A stretch of DNA of 64,000 nucleotides from Enterobacter dykesii (GCF_008364625.2 NZ_CP126604.1:2232001-2296000); one strand, 5' to 3'. Shown: positions 35,897-45,771, counted from the first letter of the stretch. The notes: generated by a model not told the origin, from the sequence alone. Numbers and translations: made by a program.

Positions 35897-37972
35897 CTAA
35901 GGACGTCTGAAGAGGGTAATACTCCGTCCGGCCAGCTCGTACTCTACGGTTTCGGTGATCGCGGTCCCTGCGGCAGCGTCATCCGCCGTGGAGAGCTCCA
36001 GCACCCATCCCCCTTCGCCAAACTGCGGGATCTGGAACGGCACGGTGCCTTCAAACGGGTTGAACAGCATCAGCACGTCGTGCCAGATGCCGTCCTCATG
36101 CCTGAGATCCGGCCTGCTGATGGAGACGCCGAGCGTCGAACCTTCATCCCACTGTTCGGCCTGCTGCGGGCCGCCTCCGGCATTAAACCAGCGGATCTCC
36201 AGCCCGTCGCGCCAGCTCTCACGACGCAGCAGCGGCTGTTGCGCGCGAAGGGCGATGAGCCGTCGGGTGAACTCGCGCAGCGCGGCGTCGTTTTCGGAAA
36301 GCCCCTTCCAGTCGATCCACGAGATCTCGCTGTCCTGACAGTAGCCGTTATTGTTGCCCTTCTGCGTGCGGCCAAACTCGTCCCCCGCCAACAGCATCGG
36401 CGTGCCGTGGGAAAACAGCAGCGTGGTCAGGAAATTACGCTTCTGCCGCTCCCGGGTGGCGATAATATCCGGGTTATCCGTCGGCCCTTCTTCGCCATAG
36501 TTGTACGAGCGATTGTCATTATGCCCGTCGTTATTGTCCTCGCCGTTGTCGGCGTTGTGCTTTTCGTTGTACGACACCAGGTCATTCAGCGTAAAGCCGT
36601 CGTGAGCGGTGATGAAGTTGACGCTGGCCCACGGACGACGTCCGCGCAGGTCGTACAGATCCCCGGAGCCCAGCAGGCGTGCGGCAAAGTCGTTGGAGAC
36701 GTTATCACCCTTCCAGTACTCGCGTACGGTATCACGGTATTTGTCGTTCCACTCACCCCAGCCCGGCGGGAAACCGCCGACCTGATACCCGCCGGGACCG
36801 ATGTCCCAGGGTTCACCAATCAGCTTAAGTCTCGATAACACCGGATCCTGCGATATGGCGTCGAAGAAACCGCCGCGCGGGTCAAACCCTTCCGGCTCGC
36901 GGCCCAGTATCGTCCCCAGGTCGAAACGAAAACCGTCAATATGCATCGATTCCGCCCAGTAGCGCAGCGAATCCATCACCATCTGCAGCACGCGCGGGTG
37001 CGAAGTATTGACCGTGTTTCCAGTCCCGGTGTCGTTGATGTAGTACCGGTGCTGGTCCGGGAGCGTGCGGTAATAGCTGTAGTTATCAATCCCCTTAAAC
37101 GAGAGCGTGGGGCCAAGCTCATTCCCCTCCGCCGTGTGGTTGTACACCACGTCCAGAATCACCTCGATGCCCGCATCATGATACGCGCGCACCATGTCGC
37201 GAAAGCCCTGGATCCCCGCCGGGCCGTAATAGCGCGACGCCGGAGCAAAAAAGCCGAGGGTATTATAGCCCCAGAAGTTCTTCAGACCACGATCGAGCAG
37301 ATGCTGGTCGTCCGGGAACCAGTGAACCGGCAGCAGCTCCACCGAGGTGATTCCGAGACTCTTGATGTAGTCGACCGAGGCTTTGTGTCCCATCCCCTCA
37401 AACGTCCCGCGCAGCTCGGGCGGGATGGCCGGGTTCATCTGGGTAAAGCCCTTCACGTGGCTCTCGTAGACAACGGTATGCGGCCAGGGCACCTCCGGCC
37501 GGTTGTTGTCCTGCCAGTCGAAGGCGTCCGGATCGATAACCTTGCATTTGGGCGTGAACGGCGCGCTGTCGCGCGTATCAAAACTAAGATCCAGTTCATC
37601 ATGCCCAAGCTCATAGCCGAAATGGGCGTCGTTCCAGTCGATATCACCCACCAGTTCACGCGCGTACGGGTCGATAAGCAGCTTATGCGGGTTGAAGCGG
37701 TGACCGTTTTCAGGATCGTAGGGTCCGTAGACGCGATAGCCGTACAGCGCGCCGGGCTTCAGGTCCGGCACATAGCCGTGCCAGACCTCATGGGTATATT
37801 CCGGCAGCTCCAGCCGGGCAATTTCGTTTTTCCCGGACGGGTCAAACAGACAGAGTTCCACCCGCTCAGCGTGAGCGGAGAACAGCGCGAAGTTGACGCC
37901 CTTCCCGTCATAATTCGCCCCCAACTGCTGGCCATGACCGGCCCGAATTTCAAACGTAGTATCCTTTGCCAT
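35897..37972 (-). CDS. treX: Glycogen debranching enzyme TreX/GlgX
   Basis: A 691-residue GH13 isoamylase-type enzyme with an N-terminal CBM48-like domain (about 10-130). The four catalytic blocks are DVVYNHTAEG, DGFRFDLGTILG (nucleophile Asp), LIGEPWDIG (acid/base Glu) and ITAHDGFTL. It removes alpha-1,6 branches from glycogen or limit dextrins to supply linear maltodextrins. It sits after treY by 15 bases in a treZ-treY-treX operon, so its product feeds trehalose synthesis. It may be a second copy alongside the glgX of the glycogen operon; that is outside the window. Confidence 0.94.
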   Translation of the reverse strand: MAKDTTFEIRAGHGQQLGANYDGKGVNFALFSAHAERVELCLFDPSGKNEIARLELPEYTHEVWHGYVPDLKPGALYGYRVYGPYDPENGHRFNPHKLLIDPYARELVGDIDWNDAHFGYELGHDELDLSFDTRDSAPFTPKCKVIDPDAFDWQDNNRPEVPWPHTVVYESHVKGFTQMNPAIPPELRGTFEGMGHKASVDYIKSLGITSVELLPVHWFPDDQHLLDRGLKNFWGYNTLGFFAPASRYYGPAGIQGFRDMVRAYHDAGIEVILDVVYNHTAEGNELGPTLSFKGIDNYSYYRTLPDQHRYYINDTGTGNTVNTSHPRVLQMVMDSLRYWAESMHIDGFRFDLGTILGREPEGFDPRGGFFDAISQDPVLSRLKLIGEPWDIGPGGYQVGGFPPGWGEWNDKYRDTVREYWKGDNVSNDFAARLLGSGDLYDLRGRRPWASVNFITAHDGFTLNDLVSYNEKHNADNGEDNNDGHNDNRSYNYGEEGPTDNPDIIATRERQKRNFLTTLLFSHGTPMLLAGDEFGRTQKGNNNGYCQDSEISWIDWKGLSENDAALREFTRRLIALRAQQPLLRRESWRDGLEIRWFNAGGGPQQAEQWDEGSTLGVSISRPDLRHEDGIWHDVLMLFNPFEGTVPFQIPQFGEGGWVLELSTADDAAAGTAITETVEYELAGRSITLFRRP

Positions 37973-37987
37973 TTTCGTTCTCCACGA

Positions 37988-40456
37988 TTATTCGCAGGTA
38001 AGCAGAACCAGTACACATCCCTTTTCTGACGTTAAATCCAGCGTCTCTTGCAGAATGCGGCTTTCACCGCTGAACAGATCCCGATAGCGTTTCCCCGCCA
38101 GCTCCTCGGGTATCGCGACCGTGGTATTGACCCACAGCTGATGATTATCGGTGACATCAAAAACCAGGCGCGGCACGGCGACAATCAGCGCCTCCTCGTC
38201 CTTAACGCGCGCATAGACAATCAGGTTCTCCTCGCGCTCGCCGGAGACCTTAAGCGGCAGCCAGTCGCCGTAGCGGAAAAGCGCGTCGTAATGCGGTCGA
38301 AGCCGCAGCAGCGTGGCGGTGACGAACTGCTTAACGCGCCCGTCCCGCCAGCAGGCCGGGTTATCAAATACCGTGGCATCCGCCGCGCTGAGGTTGTGCA
38401 CCAGCGCGTTGAAGTCCGGCTCCCGTCGGTTATCCGGGTCGACCAGGCTAAAGTTAAGCGCCTCGCTGCCCTGATAGATATCCGGCACGCCGGGAGCCGT
38501 CAGCTTGATCACCGTCTGGCTGAGGCTGTTCATCAACCCGGCCCGGATAAAGGGCTGCATCGCCTCGCTAAAATCCTGCAGGAACAGGGCGTTGTCCGGC
38601 GAAAGCAGATGCCGCGCGTAGCTCAGCACCACGCTCTCATAGCTCTCGTTGCTGTCGATCCAGTCGGTGCGCTGTTTTGCCTCCCGCAGCGCTTTCTCGA
38701 GGAAGCCGAGGAAACGTTCTTCCAGCGATTTCAGCCCGTCGGCGTCGTCCGGTGACAGCGTGGCGGGCCAGACGCCCGCCAGCGCCTGATAGATCATCCA
38801 CGTATCGGCGGCGTTCGGCGCGGTACCGTCATTGAGAAAACGCACCTGGGTCTGGTTCATCTGCCGCCAGCGGGCCAGGTTGTCACCCCATCGTTCCGGG
38901 GCTTCCGTCAGGGTATAGAGACGCGCCCGGGCGTCTTCCCCGCGCTTGGTATCGTGCGTGGAGGTGCCCAGCAGCGCGTCGGGCTGTCGGGCGAGACGAA
39001 TGCGCATATCCTGGTGGAAGCGGGATAATGAAAACGCGCGCGGCGTCGGGTCGGCGCCCACTTCATTGAGCGCCAGCTCCAGGTTGTGGCGAAAGAACAG
39101 CGTGTCTTCAACGGACTTTGCCATCAGCGGCCCGGTAAGCTGCTGGAAGCGGGTTCTGAACAGCGCGGCGGACTCGCGGCAATCTTCCGGCAGGTCGCCG
39201 GTAAGAATGTGCACAATCAGACTCAGCGCCGCTTCAGACGTCTCCACGCTGGCGACCACGCGGTTAAGCAGCGCCACGTCAGACGGGGTTAATCCCTCCC
39301 GGGTGCCGTAGGTGCGGTAGACCGGAAAGGCAATAAGCAGCTCGCGCAGCGCGTGGCGGATCTCCTCGCGCGGCAGCGCAACCTCATTGCGGCGGGCCAG
39401 ATCCTCAGCAAGGTTTAGCAGCGTGGTGAATTCACCCTCGAAATTGCGATCGGTCATCAGGCCTTTGGCATCGCGCAGTTCCGCATGGCGATCGACCGTT
39501 ATTCCCAGCGTTTCGTCGTGGATGGTCTCCAGGCGCGACAGGTTATCGTCATCGACCAGCACTTCCGCCAGCGAGGCGATAAACTCGTAGCCGGTGGTGC
39601 CGGATACCGGCCAGTCGGCGGGGAGCTGTTCCCCCTTCGCGAGGATTTTTTCAACCGTGATGTAGCAGTCGGGCCCGGTTTTCTCCCGCAGGCGCTGCAG
39701 ATAGCCCAGCGGATCGGCCAGGCCGTCGACGTGGTCAATGCGCAGACCATCTACCACGCCTGCGTGGACCAGCTCAAGGATCAGCCGATGCGTATCGTCG
39801 AAGACCGCGTCGTCTTCAACCCGAACGCCGACCAGGCCGATGATCTCGAAGAAGCGCCGCCACGAGAGCTGCTTCGGCGCCTCCCGCCAGGACATCAGCC
39901 GCCAGCTTTGCGCTTCATGCAGTTCAGCAATGCTTTTCTCCTCGCTGTACGTGCCGGGGTTGAGCGGATACGCCGTGTCGTAATAGACCAGAGAGGGCTT
40001 TCCAGTGACAGTGTCACGCACAATGTCAATCGCGCCTTTCTCCAGCTCGGCCTCAAAGGTGTCGCCGAGGAACGGCAGCGTTAGCGGGCGCGACCCGTCG
40101 ATATCGAAATAGCGGAAATAGCGGCTCTGCTGGCCGTATTCAATCACGTCCCGCCACCAGGCGTTTTCCAGCGAGGTGGACATATGGTTCGGGACAATAT
40201 CCAGAATCAGCCCCATGCCGGCCTGCTTAAGCGCTGCCGCCATGCGGTCGAAACCGTCTCGTCCGCCGATCGCGGGGTCAATTTCATTCGGGTTGGTCAC
40301 GTCATAGCCGTGGGTGGAACCCGCTGTGGCGGTAAATACGGGCGACGCGTAGAGATGGCTGATGCCGAGATCTTTCAGGTAAGGCACCAGCGCCGCAACG
40401 CGGTCGAAGGTCATGCCATTACGGAACTGAATACGGTACGTGGCGGAAGGGATCAT
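37988..40456 (-). CDS. treY: Maltooligosyl trehalose synthase
   Basis: An 822-residue GH13 enzyme that converts the reducing-end maltose unit of maltodextrins to trehalosyl. Visible signatures are the start IPSATYRIQFRNGMTFD, DIVPNHMS, GLRIDHVDGLADP (nucleophile region), YITVEKIL (Glu) and GTSTHDTKRGEDARAR, which is typical of TreY. It overlaps treZ by four bases (ATGA), so translation is coupled. The length is within the bacterial TreY range. Confidence 0.96.
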   Translation of the reverse strand: MIPSATYRIQFRNGMTFDRVAALVPYLKDLGISHLYASPVFTATAGSTHGYDVTNPNEIDPAIGGRDGFDRMAAALKQAGMGLILDIVPNHMSTSLENAWWRDVIEYGQQSRYFRYFDIDGSRPLTLPFLGDTFEAELEKGAIDIVRDTVTGKPSLVYYDTAYPLNPGTYSEEKSIAELHEAQSWRLMSWREAPKQLSWRRFFEIIGLVGVRVEDDAVFDDTHRLILELVHAGVVDGLRIDHVDGLADPLGYLQRLREKTGPDCYITVEKILAKGEQLPADWPVSGTTGYEFIASLAEVLVDDDNLSRLETIHDETLGITVDRHAELRDAKGLMTDRNFEGEFTTLLNLAEDLARRNEVALPREEIRHALRELLIAFPVYRTYGTREGLTPSDVALLNRVVASVETSEAALSLIVHILTGDLPEDCRESAALFRTRFQQLTGPLMAKSVEDTLFFRHNLELALNEVGADPTPRAFSLSRFHQDMRIRLARQPDALLGTSTHDTKRGEDARARLYTLTEAPERWGDNLARWRQMNQTQVRFLNDGTAPNAADTWMIYQALAGVWPATLSPDDADGLKSLEERFLGFLEKALREAKQRTDWIDSNESYESVVLSYARHLLSPDNALFLQDFSEAMQPFIRAGLMNSLSQTVIKLTAPGVPDIYQGSEALNFSLVDPDNRREPDFNALVHNLSAADATVFDNPACWRDGRVKQFVTATLLRLRPHYDALFRYGDWLPLKVSGEREENLIVYARVKDEEALIVAVPRLVFDVTDNHQLWVNTTVAIPEELAGKRYRDLFSGESRILQETLDLTSEKGCVLVLLTCE

Positions 40457-42240
40457 AACGATGCTTCTCCATCAGCAAAGCGAACGACAATACCGTTCGG
40501 CGGTAAAACGTCAGTGACTTCCGGCCAGGCAAAGCGCGTCTCACCCGCGAGATCGGGCATCGAGACGGGCTTATTGCCGATATTCAGCGCCAGAGAGAGC
40601 GTGCCCGACGGGAAATGCCAGCTCACCGCCACCATGCCGGGCGCGGTCTTGATTACCTTGCCCTCAACGGCGCCGCCATGACGCAGAAGCGGAACGATAT
40701 GGCGATGACGCAGCGTCAGCAGGTGGCGCGTGAAGCGCAGCCACGTTTTGCCTTCGTCGGTGGCAATCTTATTCCAGTCGAGTTTTGAACGGATGAAGGT
40801 GTTCACGTCATTCGGATCCGGGACGGTTTCATCGTGCCCTGCATGGCCGGTAAACTCTTTCGCGCGCCCTTCCCGCACCGCCTTTGCCAGATCGCCGTGA
40901 AAATCGGTGAAGAACAGGAACGGATGCGTTTCCCCAAACTCCTCGCCCATAAACAGCAGCGGGATATGGGGGGAAAGCAGCAGCGCGGCAAGCAGCACCC
41001 GCGTCTTGTCGGATCCCGCCAGGGCGATCAGCCGCTCGCCCTGGGCGCGGTTCCCGGTCTGATCGTGGTTCTGAATAAAATCGACGAAGAACTGCGGCGG
41101 CTGCGTCTGGCACTCCACTCCGCGAGACTCGCCGGTTTGCAGCGAAATCTCGCCCTGGTAGACAAAGCCTTCTGCCAGCGCCCGGGCGAACTTTTTCTCC
41201 GGCTCAAAGGCAAAATCCTGGTAATACGCGTGGGTCTCGCCGGTGGCAAACACGTGGGCAGCGTTGTGGAAGTCGTCATTCCACTCGGCGGTGAACTGCG
41301 GCGCGTTGCCCTGCTCATCGCGCGGATGCAGGAAAATCACGTTGCGGCTGTCTTCCGTGGTCAGGTGAACGTGACGGTGCGGGATTGCCTCGCGGATCTT
41401 TTCTGCTATCTCCACAAGAATGTGCGTGTCCGAGCCGTCTTTAATCTGGTCGATGGCATCGAAGCGCAGGCCGTCCAGACGGTATTCCGTCAGCCAGTAG
41501 AGGGGCGCATCGGTGATGTACTGCCTCACCGGCTCGCGCTCGTAGGCGATGCCGTTGCCCCACGGCGTCATCCGCTGCGCATCAAAAAACGCGGGCGACA
41601 GCAGCGGCAGATAGTTCCCCTCCGGGCCGAAGTGGTTGAGCACGATATCCAGCACCACGGAGAGCCCCAGCCCGTGCGCGGCGTCGATAAACGCGTGGAA
41701 ATCCTCCGGCGTGCCGTAGGCAGAGTGCGGGGCGTACAGCAGCACGCCGTCATACCCCCAGCCGCGCGTTCCGCCAAACTGGGAGACGGGCATGACTTCA
41801 AGCTGGGTAATACCGAGCTCTGCCAGATACGGCAGCTTGTCGATGGCGGCCCGGAAGGTGCCCTCCGGGGTAAACGTGCCGATGTGCAGCTCGTAGATAA
41901 CCGTGTCTTCCCACGGCCGCCCTGCCCAGTCCCGGTTGACCGGCTGATAGCGATGGGGATCGATAACGACGGAGGGGCCGTTAACGTCGCCCTTTTGCGC
42001 GCGCGACGCCGGGTCGGGCACCGTCATGCCGTCCTGCAGAACAAACTGATATTCTGCACCGTGCGTGACGCCGGATACGTCAGCCTGAAACCAGCCGTCG
42101 CACGTTGTCGTCATCGGCACGTCGGCGGCGGCCAGACGTAGCGTAAGTTCTTTCTGTCCTTCTGCCCAGACGCGAAAACGTACAACGTCATCGGAAATAA
42201 ACTCAGCACCCCACTGCTTTTGAAATGTCCTGAATTCCAT
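40453..42240 (-). CDS. treZ: Malto-oligosyltrehalose trehalohydrolase
   Basis: A 595-residue GH13 hydrolase that releases trehalose from maltooligosyl trehalose. It has an N-terminal beta domain (WGAEFISDDVVRFRVWAEGQ), then DIVLNHFGPEGN, DGLRFDAIDQI, HLTTEDSRN and DFIQNHDQTGNRA, which mark TreZ. It is the first gene of treZYX; the trehalose made is a compatible solute for osmotic, cold and desiccation stress. It is divergent from an acetyltransferase gene with 132 bases between. Confidence 0.96.
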   Translation of the reverse strand: MEFRTFQKQWGAEFISDDVVRFRVWAEGQKELTLRLAAADVPMTTTCDGWFQADVSGVTHGAEYQFVLQDGMTVPDPASRAQKGDVNGPSVVIDPHRYQPVNRDWAGRPWEDTVIYELHIGTFTPEGTFRAAIDKLPYLAELGITQLEVMPVSQFGGTRGWGYDGVLLYAPHSAYGTPEDFHAFIDAAHGLGLSVVLDIVLNHFGPEGNYLPLLSPAFFDAQRMTPWGNGIAYEREPVRQYITDAPLYWLTEYRLDGLRFDAIDQIKDGSDTHILVEIAEKIREAIPHRHVHLTTEDSRNVIFLHPRDEQGNAPQFTAEWNDDFHNAAHVFATGETHAYYQDFAFEPEKKFARALAEGFVYQGEISLQTGESRGVECQTQPPQFFVDFIQNHDQTGNRAQGERLIALAGSDKTRVLLAALLLSPHIPLLFMGEEFGETHPFLFFTDFHGDLAKAVREGRAKEFTGHAGHDETVPDPNDVNTFIRSKLDWNKIATDEGKTWLRFTRHLLTLRHRHIVPLLRHGGAVEGKVIKTAPGMVAVSWHFPSGTLSLALNIGNKPVSMPDLAGETRFAWPEVTDVLPPNGIVVRFADGEASL

Positions 42241-42372
42241 TCATTGTCCTCGAATGACCCACATTTTACGCGGAACGAAGTACAAGCTTAGTTCAGGATT
42301 AAAAGTGCGTGAGCCCAGCGGATTTAACCGCTTCGTCTATTCTTTATTAAATAACTCACTACCGGGAATACT

Positions 42373-42900
42373 ATGCAGATTCGAAAAGGACTCAGTACCG
42401 ACCTCACACGCCTTGAATGCTGTGACTTTTCTTTCACCATAAGCCACGTTGCGCGAGAGCCCTTTATCCACTGTGATTTGCATATCGAAGCCGTCGCTGA
42501 GCCCTGGATTAAAACCTACGAGCTCGATATCCAAACCCTTGAAAACCATTGCGTTAATCCGGACGCCATATTTCTTATTGCCGAAACGGATGACGGTGAA
42601 ATAGCCGGATTTATTACCGCGTCAATCGGCTGGAATAAGTTTATCTCGGTGGATTACATTGCCGTGGAGCGCACGAAACGCAGAACCGGCGCCGCGCAAA
42701 AATTAATGGCCGCCGCGCACGTGTGGGCCCGCAGCGTAAACGCGCCGGGACTACGGCTTGAAACACAAAATGTGAACGTCTCTGCCTGTCTGTTTTACCG
42801 CAACTACGGCTTTACCTTGGGCGGATACGATCGTTATCTCTACAACGCCTTGCCGGAAAAAGACGAGGTCGCCCTGTTCTGGTATTACATGCTGGTCTAA
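42373..42900 (+). CDS. Streptothricin acetyltransferase-like GNAT
   Basis: A 175-residue GNAT protein. The C-terminal half closely resembles the streptothricin acetyltransferase (Sat/SatA) family: IAGFITASIGWNKFISVDYIAV, then RRTGAAQKLM for the acetyl-CoA loop, LRLETQNVNVSACLFYRNYGF, and the terminal ALFWYYMLV that Sat enzymes share. Sat enzymes acetylate the beta-lysine amine of streptothricin. The acetyl-CoA loop R-R-T-G-A-A lacks the usual second glycine. The substrate is not proved, and it may act on another amine. It is a stand-alone gene. Confidence 0.78.
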   Translation: MQIRKGLSTDLTRLECCDFSFTISHVAREPFIHCDLHIEAVAEPWIKTYELDIQTLENHCVNPDAIFLIAETDDGEIAGFITASIGWNKFISVDYIAVERTKRRTGAAQKLMAAAHVWARSVNAPGLRLETQNVNVSACLFYRNYGFTLGGYDRYLYNALPEKDEVALFWYYMLV

Positions 42901-42977
42901 GGGCGCGGCCTTCATATTTCTGTCATTGAATTTCATTACGCTTTCGGGATTTTAACCACGGTGTTGAGGAAAGAAGT

Positions 42978-43730
42978 GTGAATTCAATGGCTAAGGCATT
43001 ACTGCTGGCATTACCTGTTTTGAGTGCAACGGCGACGGCCGCCGGGGGCGACCTGTGTGAACCCAAAGCGTACGAAATGGCGCTGCGCTATCAGCAGAAA
43101 TCGGCAGAGATTATGGCCCTTCAGTTGCAAACCTATCGGTTTGCCACCGAGCGTTTCAACGAAAAGTTAAAAGAGCTGAATACGCCCGAAAACTACGCCG
43201 TGGTGATGGACCTCGACGAAACGGTGCTGGATAACACCCCTCTGCTGGTGCGCGACACCGAGCAGTGTCACGACTATACAAAATGGGATACCTGGAGCGA
43301 CTGGGAGAAACAGGGAAAACCCGGCTTAATTCCGGGCGCGAAGGCGTTTCTTGACCATGTGAATCAGAGCAAGGTGCGGATCTATTATGTCTCGGACCGC
43401 ATGCAGGAAAATAAAGCCGATACGCTCAGGACGTTAAAAGCCCTGGGACTTCCGCAGGTGTCCGATGAAAGCGTGCTTCTGGACACGGTCAGCAAGGAAG
43501 AGCGTCGCCAGAGCATCCTCAAAAAGCAGCAGATCGTGATGCTGTTTGGCGACAGCCTGCCGGATTTCGCCGTGCAGTTTAAAAACAAAAAGCCGAGCGA
43601 ACAGCAGCGTGAACTGGTTGAGGCCAGCGCGGAACACTTCGGAAACGACTGGATTGTGCTGCCAAATGCCGCTTATGGCTCCTGGTCCAAAGCCACGCCG
43701 GACGGCTGGAACGCACCGCTGAAAAAATAA
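42978..43730 (+). CDS. Exported class C acid phosphatase / 5'-nucleotidase (HAD IIIB)
   Basis: A 250-residue HAD-superfamily phosphatase of the e(P4)/AphC class. The start is taken as GTG at 42978, seven bases after AGGA; an ATG three codons later is possible. The signal peptide runs to about ATAAG. The four-aspartate signature is complete: D78-L-D80 in VVMDLDETVLDN, and D192 and D196 in FGDSLPDFA. Motif II is YYVSDR. Unlike H. influenzae e(P4) it has no lipobox, so it is probably soluble in the periplasm. It dephosphorylates nucleotides and other phosphomonoesters for nutrient uptake. A REP element follows the gene. Confidence 0.9.
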   Translation: MNSMAKALLLALPVLSATATAAGGDLCEPKAYEMALRYQQKSAEIMALQLQTYRFATERFNEKLKELNTPENYAVVMDLDETVLDNTPLLVRDTEQCHDYTKWDTWSDWEKQGKPGLIPGAKAFLDHVNQSKVRIYYVSDRMQENKADTLRTLKALGLPQVSDESVLLDTVSKEERRQSILKKQQIVMLFGDSLPDFAVQFKNKKPSEQQRELVEASAEHFGNDWIVLPNAAYGSWSKATPDGWNAPLKK

Positions 43731-43738
43731 CGTGTTAC

Positions 43739-43770
43739 GGGCCGGGAAAGGCAGCATCGCCACCCGGCCT
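43739..43770. repeat. REP element
   Basis: GGGCCGGG ... CACCCGGCCT is an imperfect palindrome with a short central bulge, the form of an enterobacterial repetitive extragenic palindrome. It lies directly after the acid phosphatase gene, where it can act as a transcript 3' end stabiliser or terminator. Confidence 0.75.
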
Positions 43771-43871
43771 CTTCGCTGTGCTATCCACTGCGTTTATAGG
43801 TCCTATCATTTCTGGGCAGGTTCTTATAATTTTACGAAGAAGTAAGATGAGCGCTTTCAAAGGAGACTCGT

Positions 43872-44858
43872 ATGCTTACCGTGAAAAAACTTGCTCTTTC
43901 CACGCTGATTTCCAGTTCACTGCTTTTCTACCCTGCGCTGCAGGCGGCGGCAGAGACGCCTCAGCACGTCGTTAAACAACCGGCGGGCGGATACAGCGTT
44001 CAGGTCGGCGATGTGCTGGTTACCTCGTTTACGGACGGGACCGTCGCGCAGGATCTGCACAAGCTGCTGCGCCGGACAACGCCGCAAAAAATCGATGCGC
44101 TGCTCGCGAAGAATTTCCAGACCAACCCGCCCGAGGTGTCCATCAACGCGTTCCTGATTGCGATGCCCGGACATAAAATTCTGGTAGATACGGGCTCAGG
44201 CCAGCTCTTTGGCCCCGGCAACGGCGGACGTCTGATTGAGAGCCTCGCCACCCAGGGGGTTAAACCCGAGGACATTACTGAAGTCCTGCTGACCCACGCC
44301 CACTCCGATCACGCGGGCGGTCTGGTGAAAGACGGCAAGGTGGTGTTCAGCAACGCGCGCGTTTTCGTTGGCAAACCGGACGTCGACTTTTTCTTTAACG
44401 ACGAGAATCAGAAAAAAACCGGCTACGGCAAGAACTACTTTGACGTCGCGCAGAAGACCTTAAAACCCTATCTTGATGCCGGTAAAGTGGTGCCGTTTAG
44501 CGGCACATCTGAGATTCTTCCGGGGCTGACCGGCACGGTTCATCCCGGCCATACGCCGGGTTCAGCCTTCTACACCCTGACGAGCAAAGGCGAGAAGATC
44601 ACCTTTGTCGGCGACATCATTCATGCCGCGGCGGTACAGTTCCCGCAGCCTGACGTGACCATTACCTACGATGAAGATCAGAACAAAGCGGCAAGCGTGC
44701 GCGAGCATGCGTTTGCGGACTTTGTGAAAAATAAAGACCTGGTTGCCGCGCCCCATCTGCCGTTCCCGGGTATCGGGTACGTCACCAAAGGCGAAAACGG
44801 CGGCTATGCCTGGGTCCCTGTCACCTATACCAACCGGGACGCCAGCAGCGCGAAATAA
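43872..44858 (+). CDS. Exported metallo-beta-lactamase-fold hydrolase
   Basis: A 328-residue protein with a signal peptide (to about LQAAAE) and a metallo-beta-lactamase fold. Metal ligands are H142-A-H144-S-D146-H147 in LLTHAHSDHAGG, a His in VHPGHTPGS and an Asp in FVGDIIHAA. It belongs to the large group of MBL-fold hydrolases that includes lactonases and other esterases. An acyl-homoserine lactonase role cannot be claimed, although the window also encodes AHL synthesis. The ATG at 43872 follows AAAGGAGAC. A LysR gene follows one base after the stop. Confidence 0.85.
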   Translation: MLTVKKLALSTLISSSLLFYPALQAAAETPQHVVKQPAGGYSVQVGDVLVTSFTDGTVAQDLHKLLRRTTPQKIDALLAKNFQTNPPEVSINAFLIAMPGHKILVDTGSGQLFGPGNGGRLIESLATQGVKPEDITEVLLTHAHSDHAGGLVKDGKVVFSNARVFVGKPDVDFFFNDENQKKTGYGKNYFDVAQKTLKPYLDAGKVVPFSGTSEILPGLTGTVHPGHTPGSAFYTLTSKGEKITFVGDIIHAAAVQFPQPDVTITYDEDQNKAASVREHAFADFVKNKDLVAAPHLPFPGIGYVTKGENGGYAWVPVTYTNRDASSAK

Positions 44859-44859
44859 A

Positions 44860-45771
44860 ATGACGCCCGTCTCTGACATGGACATCGACCTTATCCTGAC
44901 CCTTGACGCCCTGCTTCAGGACAGGAATATCACCCATGCGGCCGCGCGGCTGGGCATCAGCCAGCCCGCGCTTTCCGCCCGTCTCGCGCGTCTGCGAACG
45001 CTGTTTGGCGAACCGCTGTTTATTCCTTCCCCACATGGACGTGGGGTGCTACCCACACCGAGAGCGGAAGCGCTTAAGCCGCAGGTTGAGAGCGTGCTGC
45101 GCGGCATCAGCGCGATGTTTTCTCCCACCACGTTTGATGCCCAGACCAGCACCCGAACCTTTGTCATCGCCCTGCACGAAAACCCGGCGCTGATGCTGGG
45201 CTCCGGGCTGCTTAACCAGGTGGGTACCGAAGCTCCCGGTATTCGTCTGCGCTTCGCCCTGCCACAGATGTCCGAATTGCCGCAGCAGCTGGAAAACGGG
45301 GATGTGGATATCTACATCGGCGTAAGCGCGGACGCCCATGACGGCTGGGTGAGACGCAAACTGCTCGACGACGCGTTTGCCACCGCCCAGCGCAAAGGCC
45401 ATCCGCGCGGGAGCGGGGCGTTAGACCTGGAAAGCTACTGCGCGCTTTCTCATCTGGTGGTGTCATCGGCGGAAGATCCGTTTACCGGATTTGTCGATCA
45501 AACCCTGGCCGGGCTGGGCTATCAGCGACGCGTTGCGATGTCCACGCAGAGCTACGCCGTGGCGCCTGCGCTTGTCGCCGGTACCGACCTGGTGTGCACC
45601 CTGCCGGAGCGGATGCTGAGACAGTTCGCCTCCACGCTGGATATTTTTCCGCCGCCGCTGCCGCTCCAGCCGATTACCATCTACATGTACTGGCACCCGA
45701 AAAACAGCCAGGATCCGGCAAATGCCTGGCTGCGCGAGCAGCTGCTGCGGGCCGCCGGACGTCAGGTGTGA
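44860..45771 (+). CDS. LysR-family transcriptional regulator
   Basis: The ATG at 44860 is one base after the stop codon of the MBL-fold gene, so the two are likely co-transcribed; the longer ORF from 44743 overlaps that gene and is discarded. The 303-residue product has the winged helix in DIDLILTLDALLQDRNITHAAARLGIS with recognition helix QPALSARLARLRTLFG, then a substrate-binding domain like that of NodD-type LysR proteins. Being co-directional and downstream of its probable target is uncommon for LysR genes, which are usually divergent. The 3' end overlaps the next LysR gene by 10 bases. Confidence 0.87.
   Translation: MTPVSDMDIDLILTLDALLQDRNITHAAARLGISQPALSARLARLRTLFGEPLFIPSPHGRGVLPTPRAEALKPQVESVLRGISAMFSPTTFDAQTSTRTFVIALHENPALMLGSGLLNQVGTEAPGIRLRFALPQMSELPQQLENGDVDIYIGVSADAHDGWVRRKLLDDAFATAQRKGHPRGSGALDLESYCALSHLVVSSAEDPFTGFVDQTLAGLGYQRRVAMSTQSYAVAPALVAGTDLVCTLPERMLRQFASTLDIFPPPLPLQPITIYMYWHPKNSQDPANAWLREQLLRAAGRQV

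Noticed and set aside
40834-42141. 435-codon plus-strand frame inside treZ, and similar frames in treY, glgX and cusA
   Set aside because: Arg/Gln/His-rich shadows of well-supported GH13 and RND genes on the other strand.
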